64,000 nucleotides of DNA from an uncultured Polaribacter sp. (GTDB lineage Bacteria > Bacteroidota > Bacteroidia > Flavobacteriales > Flavobacteriaceae): NCBI GenBank assembly GCA_947497755.1, contig CANMHT010000002.1, forward strand, positions 496,001 through 560,000, given 5' to 3'. Positions 59,975-64,000 of the stretch are shown in pieces. The first letter of the stretch is position 1; the number at the start of each line of letters is the position of its first letter. The translations under genes were made by a program, and so were the position numbers. The notes beneath the pieces were generated by a model that worked only from the letters and a program-made list of their open reading frames with translations, was not told the origin of the DNA and did not search any database.

Positions 59975-60945
59975 TCGTTAGCAGCCGAAGGTTTAGCATG
60001 GTTAAAAGTAAGTACAAAATAACTACCAATGATGCTTGGAAGTACAAAATTTAATATCCACATAGAAAGTGTAATGGATAAAATAGGCAATCCGTTTGCA
60101 TTAAAAAATGAAAAGACCCATATGGCAACCGAGCTTTTTAAAACAATATCAAAGATGGATAGCATCGGAATTATTGATGCTAAAAAATACATGCTAAAAA
60201 TAGCAAACATAGCTTCTATATAGCTAACATCAACAGAAAAAAGTAATAATAAGAAGTAAAATTGATGCGAGAAAATAAGATATCTTAAACCAGAGTACAA
60301 ACTTGTTTTTAAAACAAGTTCTCTAGGTGTATTTCTAATAAAGTTTACAAAAGACTTTATAGAGTAGCCTTTAAATGTAAAGTCTCTTTTATAGAGTGTC
60401 CAAAAGATATGAAGAGAAACGATACTTAAAATAAGAATTGGAATGATGGGTTGTACTGGAATATCAATATTGAAAGTAGTAATGAAATATGAGATTCCAA
60501 TGGCACCAAAAACTAATGTAAAAAATAACTGAAATAGATTTCCAATTAGATTTAAAACAACAATTTTTTTGCGCTGATTTTTAGCAAAATATAAAGCTTT
60601 GGCACCGTATTCTCCAATTCTATTTGGCGTAATTAAAGAAGCTGTAAGTGAAGCTAAACATTGTATGGCAGCATTTTTAAAATCTATTTTTTGAATTGAA
60701 GACACCAGAGTTTTCCACTTTAAAATTTCTAAACTCCAATTAAATACACTAAAAAGAAGTAATATACTTAAATGTTGTAAAGAAATAATTGCGTTGTTTT
60801 CTAATGAAGAAAAATAAGTAGAAAAATGAAGTTGCTCATTATCTGTGAGTTTTAAATAAATATAAAAGGAGCAGCCAATAACTATAAAAAGTTTAGTGAC
60901 TAGCGCAAAGAATTGCTTAGATTTGTGTAATGTCGATTGTTGCAT
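59971..60945 (-). CDS. Lysylphosphatidylglycerol synthase-TM/flippase-like membrane protein
   Basis: Multi-TM; LTASLITPNRIGEYGAKALYF. Confidence 0.8.
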   Translation of the reverse strand: MQQSTLHKSKQFFALVTKLFIVIGCSFYIYLKLTDNEQLHFSTYFSSLENNAIISLQHLSILLLFSVFNWSLEILKWKTLVSSIQKIDFKNAAIQCLASLTASLITPNRIGEYGAKALYFAKNQRKKIVVLNLIGNLFQLFFTLVFGAIGISYFITTFNIDIPVQPIIPILILSIVSLHIFWTLYKRDFTFKGYSIKSFVNFIRNTPRELVLKTSLYSGLRYLIFSHQFYFLLLLFSVDVSYIEAMFAIFSMYFLASIIPMLSIFDIVLKSSVAIWVFSFFNANGLPILSITLSMWILNFVLPSIIGSYFVLTFNHAKPSAANE

Positions 60946-60965
60946 TGATACAAAGAACGTAAAAT

Positions 60966-61517
60966 TTGAGGACTGAAAAAATCATATTAGGAATAGATCC
61001 TGGAACTACCATTATGGGTTTTGGAATTATTAAGGTTGTTGGAAAGCAAATGGAGTTCATTCAAATGAATGAATTGCAATTGAAAAAGTATGATGATCAT
61101 TATTTAAAACTAAAACTTATTTTTGAACGTACTGTAGAGTTAATAGATACTTATCATCCAGATGAAATTGCTATTGAAGCTCCTTTTTTTGGGAAAAATG
61201 TACAATCTATGTTAAAGTTAGGAAGAGCTCAAGGTGTTGCAATGGCTGCCGGACTTTCTAGAGAAGTACCAATTACAGAATACTTGCCTAAAAAAATAAA
61301 AATGGCAATTACAGGTAACGGAAATGCTAGTAAAGAGCAGGTAGCACTGATGTTAAAGTCATTATTGAAACTAAAGAGTTTGCCTAAAAACTTAGATGCA
61401 ACTGATGGGTTAGCAGCTGCAGTTTGTCATTTTTACAATTCTGGAAAAGTAATTGGGGGAAAAAATTATACTGGTTGGGCTAGTTTTGTAAAGCAAAACC
61501 CTAAAAAAATAGGATGA
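60966..61517 (+). CDS. ruvC: Crossover junction endodeoxyribonuclease RuvC; TTG start
   Basis: [54 protein letters not shown]. Confidence 0.96.
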   Translation: MRTEKIILGIDPGTTIMGFGIIKVVGKQMEFIQMNELQLKKYDDHYLKLKLIFERTVELIDTYHPDEIAIEAPFFGKNVQSMLKLGRAQGVAMAAGLSREVPITEYLPKKIKMAITGNGNASKEQVALMLKSLLKLKSLPKNLDATDGLAAAVCHFYNSGKVIGGKNYTGWASFVKQNPKKIG

Positions 61518-62248
61518 TAATGAACAAGTCTTCACAATGTAGAAATTGTAATGCTCAATTGAATGGTAATTTTTGTCAGCAATGCGGGCAACGTAGTTCA
61601 GTGCACAAAGTTACATTTAAAGAGACTTTTGAAGATTTGATTAATGGATTATTTACAGTAAATGCTCCGTTTGTTATTACCATGAAATTGCTTTTTCTCA
61701 ATCCAGGAGAATTGTTTCGAAACTTTTTAAATGGTAGAAGAAAGAATTATTACAAACCGGTTTCATTTTTTATTGTAACTACACTGTTGTATATCGTAGT
61801 AAGATCTATTATAAATTATGATCCTTTAACTACTGCAGGTGTAAATGTAAACGGAAAAGTCTTAGAAGATGCAGGTAAATACATGGTAAAAAACATAAAT
61901 AATATTTTGTTTTTGTTTGTTTTTGCTTTGGGATTCTTCTTGAAAATATTCTTTTGGAAAAGAAATAACTTGGCAGAGTTTATTGCCATCTCTTTTTATA
62001 TTGCAGGAATGTATACTTTGGTAAGTTTAGTATCTATGTTTTTTCTAAAACACTTAGGGCAAGAATACAAATCAATTCCGATTTTAGTTTTTTTACTGTA
62101 TGTAATGTATGCATTTGCTTCGTATTTTAAATCGCGTAACTTTTTTGCCATGTTTAAAGTAGTGATTGCTTATTTTCTCGCTTTTTCATTGTATACCGGT
62201 GTAGGGTTTTTAATATCATTTTTAATAGTTTGGTTAAAGTCTAAATAG
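61514..62248 (+). CDS. DUF3667 family membrane protein with N-terminal zinc ribbon
   Basis: [47 protein letters not shown]. Confidence 0.9.
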   Translation: MIMNKSSQCRNCNAQLNGNFCQQCGQRSSVHKVTFKETFEDLINGLFTVNAPFVITMKLLFLNPGELFRNFLNGRRKNYYKPVSFFIVTTLLYIVVRSIINYDPLTTAGVNVNGKVLEDAGKYMVKNINNILFLFVFALGFFLKIFFWKRNNLAEFIAISFYIAGMYTLVSLVSMFFLKHLGQEYKSIPILVFLLYVMYAFASYFKSRNFFAMFKVVIAYFLAFSLYTGVGFLISFLIVWLKSK

Positions 62249-63400
62249 TTGGCAGGAATTTATTTACATATCCCATTTTGCAAGCAAGCTTGTCATTATT
62301 GCGATTTTCATTTTTCAACTTCTCTAAAAAAGAAAACAGCATTGGTTTCTTGTTTAGTAAAAGAACTTGAATTGAGAAAAGAAGAATTGGCAAATGAACG
62401 CATAGAAACGATTTATTTTGGTGGTGGTACTCCGTCTTTATTATCAATTACAGAACTAGACTTACTGTTAAAAACTATTCGTAAGAATTACAATGTTATA
62501 GAAAGCCTAGAAGTGACTTTAGAAGCAAATCCAGATGATTTAATCTCAGCTCAAAACCAAACATCAACTATTTTTGAAGCCTATAAAAAGATCGGAATTA
62601 ATAGACTAAGTATTGGAGTACAATCTTTTTTTGAAGAAGATTTACAGTTAATGAATCGTGCTCATAATGCCGATGAAGCAAAGAAATGTTTGTCAATAGC
62701 AACTCGCTATTTTGATAATATTACGGTAGATTTGATTTATGGGATTCCGAATATGACAAACCAACGTTGGAAAGAAAATTTACAGATACTTTTTGACTTG
62801 GGAATTCACCATATTTCAAGTTATGCTTTAACAGTAGAACCCAAAACAGCATTAGATGCTTTTATCAAACAAGGAAAATATCCTTCTGTAGAAGAACAAG
62901 TAGCTAGAGAGCATTTTGAAATTTTAGTAAACGAAACTCAACAACAAGGTTTTTTGCATTATGAAATTTCGAATTTTGGAAAACCCAATTATTTATCTAA
63001 ACACAATACAAGTTATTGGCAAGGGAAAAAATATATAGGCATTGGTCCTTCTGCGCATTCTTTTAATCAAACACATCGAAGTTGGAATGTCGCAAACAAT
63101 ACCAAATATATTAAATCTATTGAAGGAGGAGAGTTGCCTTGCGAAGTAGAAGAGTTATCTAAAAATGACCGATTTAATGAATACATTATGACAGGTTTAC
63201 GAACCATTTGGGGAGTTTCTTTAGCAAAAATAACAAGCGATTTTGGTAGTTCTTTTCAAAAAGAACTATTGAAAAATGCAACAGTATTTATTCAACAAGG
63301 ATTGCTAGAAATAGAAAACGATGCATTAAAAACAACTCCAAAAGGTAAATTTTTAGCAGATGGTTTGGCCAGTGAATTGTTTGTACTTGATGAGATATAA
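62249..63400 (+). CDS. hemW: Radical SAM family heme chaperone HemW; TTG start
   Basis: GIYLHIPFCKQACHYCDFHFST, IYFGGGTPSLLS, RLSIGVQSF. Confidence 0.95.
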   Translation: MAGIYLHIPFCKQACHYCDFHFSTSLKKKTALVSCLVKELELRKEELANERIETIYFGGGTPSLLSITELDLLLKTIRKNYNVIESLEVTLEANPDDLISAQNQTSTIFEAYKKIGINRLSIGVQSFFEEDLQLMNRAHNADEAKKCLSIATRYFDNITVDLIYGIPNMTNQRWKENLQILFDLGIHHISSYALTVEPKTALDAFIKQGKYPSVEEQVAREHFEILVNETQQQGFLHYEISNFGKPNYLSKHNTSYWQGKKYIGIGPSAHSFNQTHRSWNVANNTKYIKSIEGGELPCEVEELSKNDRFNEYIMTGLRTIWGVSLAKITSDFGSSFQKELLKNATVFIQQGLLEIENDALKTTPKGKFLADGLASELFVLDEI

Positions 63401-63522
63401 GTATTAATTAACCTGATTTTTTTTAAGTAAAAACAATAAAGAAATAGGTTTTACTCCTGCAATTAAAAGTGTATATTTGATGTAGTGGCTTGTCAACAAA
63501 GAGAAGCAAAAAATGAGGGTAT

Positions 63523-64000
63523 ATGCTAGCAACAATCAAACACAATTCTAAAAGATATCAAATAGACTTAACACAACCAATAGACATTTCTATCGCTATT
63601 GATGTTAATGCGCAAAATGTTAATGCTTGGTATATTGGACCTCCAAAGATTTATCCTGAAGATTTTGAAGGTAAAAAGATAAAAGTATCTGAAGGAGCAG
63701 CTGTTAATTTTAATAATATAGAATTTAACCCACATTCACATATTACGCATACAGAATGTGTAGGGCATATTACAGAAGAGGTACATTCTGTAAATCAACA
63801 TTTAAAGCGTTTTTTCTTTTTGGCAGAGGTAGTAACAATTGCACCAACCAAAGTTGAAGATGATTTCGTAATCACTAAAAAGCAATTGCAATTTGCATTA
63901 GGTAATAAAAAAAGAGAAGCTATTGTAATTAGAACCTTGCCAAATTTATCTGATAAGAAATCTGCTCAGTATTCAAATACAAATCCGCCTTATTTATTAG
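63523..64000 (+). CDS. Cyclase family protein (kynurenine formamidase-like), truncated by window end
   Basis: MLATIKHNSKRYQIDLTQPIDISIAIDV...; FNPHSHITHTECVGHI; open to the window edge. Confidence 0.75.
   Translation, partial: MLATIKHNSKRYQIDLTQPIDISIAIDVNAQNVNAWYIGPPKIYPEDFEGKKIKVSEGAAVNFNNIEFNPHSHITHTECVGHITEEVHSVNQHLKRFFFLAEVVTIAPTKVEDDFVITKKQLQFALGNKKREAIVIRTLPNLSDKKSAQYSNTNPPYLL

Noticed and set aside
1-64000. Search for CRISPR arrays, insertion sequences, prophage, toxin-antitoxin, restriction or other defence genes
   Set aside because: Nothing with recognisable repeats, transposase/integrase motifs or defence domains was seen; the tail-fibre-like protein at 41958 is a common secreted Bacteroidetes type, not evidence of phage.

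Overview
This 64 kb AT-rich window reads as core chromosome of a marine-type Flavobacteriaceae bacterium. Support for that placement: gldA, three genes whose products end in T9SS-type sorting domains, DUF3857, DUF5686 and Porin_10 families, and TAnnTTTG-type promoters. I found no rRNA, tRNA, CRISPR array, transposase, integrase or prophage genes. Most of the sequence is dense housekeeping coding: rnhB, lipB, gldA, dnaE, rpsP-rimM-trmN6, pckA, pxpABC, hppA/ppa, pdhB, etfBA, thyA-folA, tag, ilvE, mnmD, ruvC and hemW. I did not find a clear, wholly new defence or mobile system. The observations most worth following are: (1) an Nramp-family transporter fused into a 5-oxoprolinase operon that has lost the canonical metal-ligand motifs (DPGN->GPGT, MPH->VPY); (2) a trmN6 gene whose conserved N-terminus lies upstream of any canonical start codon, in frame with and directly after the rimM stop; (3) a structured rpsP leader with two hairpins; (4) DnaE with a fused DEDDh exonuclease and an eroded PHP site; (5) tandem DUF3857 proteins with coordinated loss of transglutaminase Cys and His; (6) small unannotated ORFs and a 26-bp perfect palindrome.
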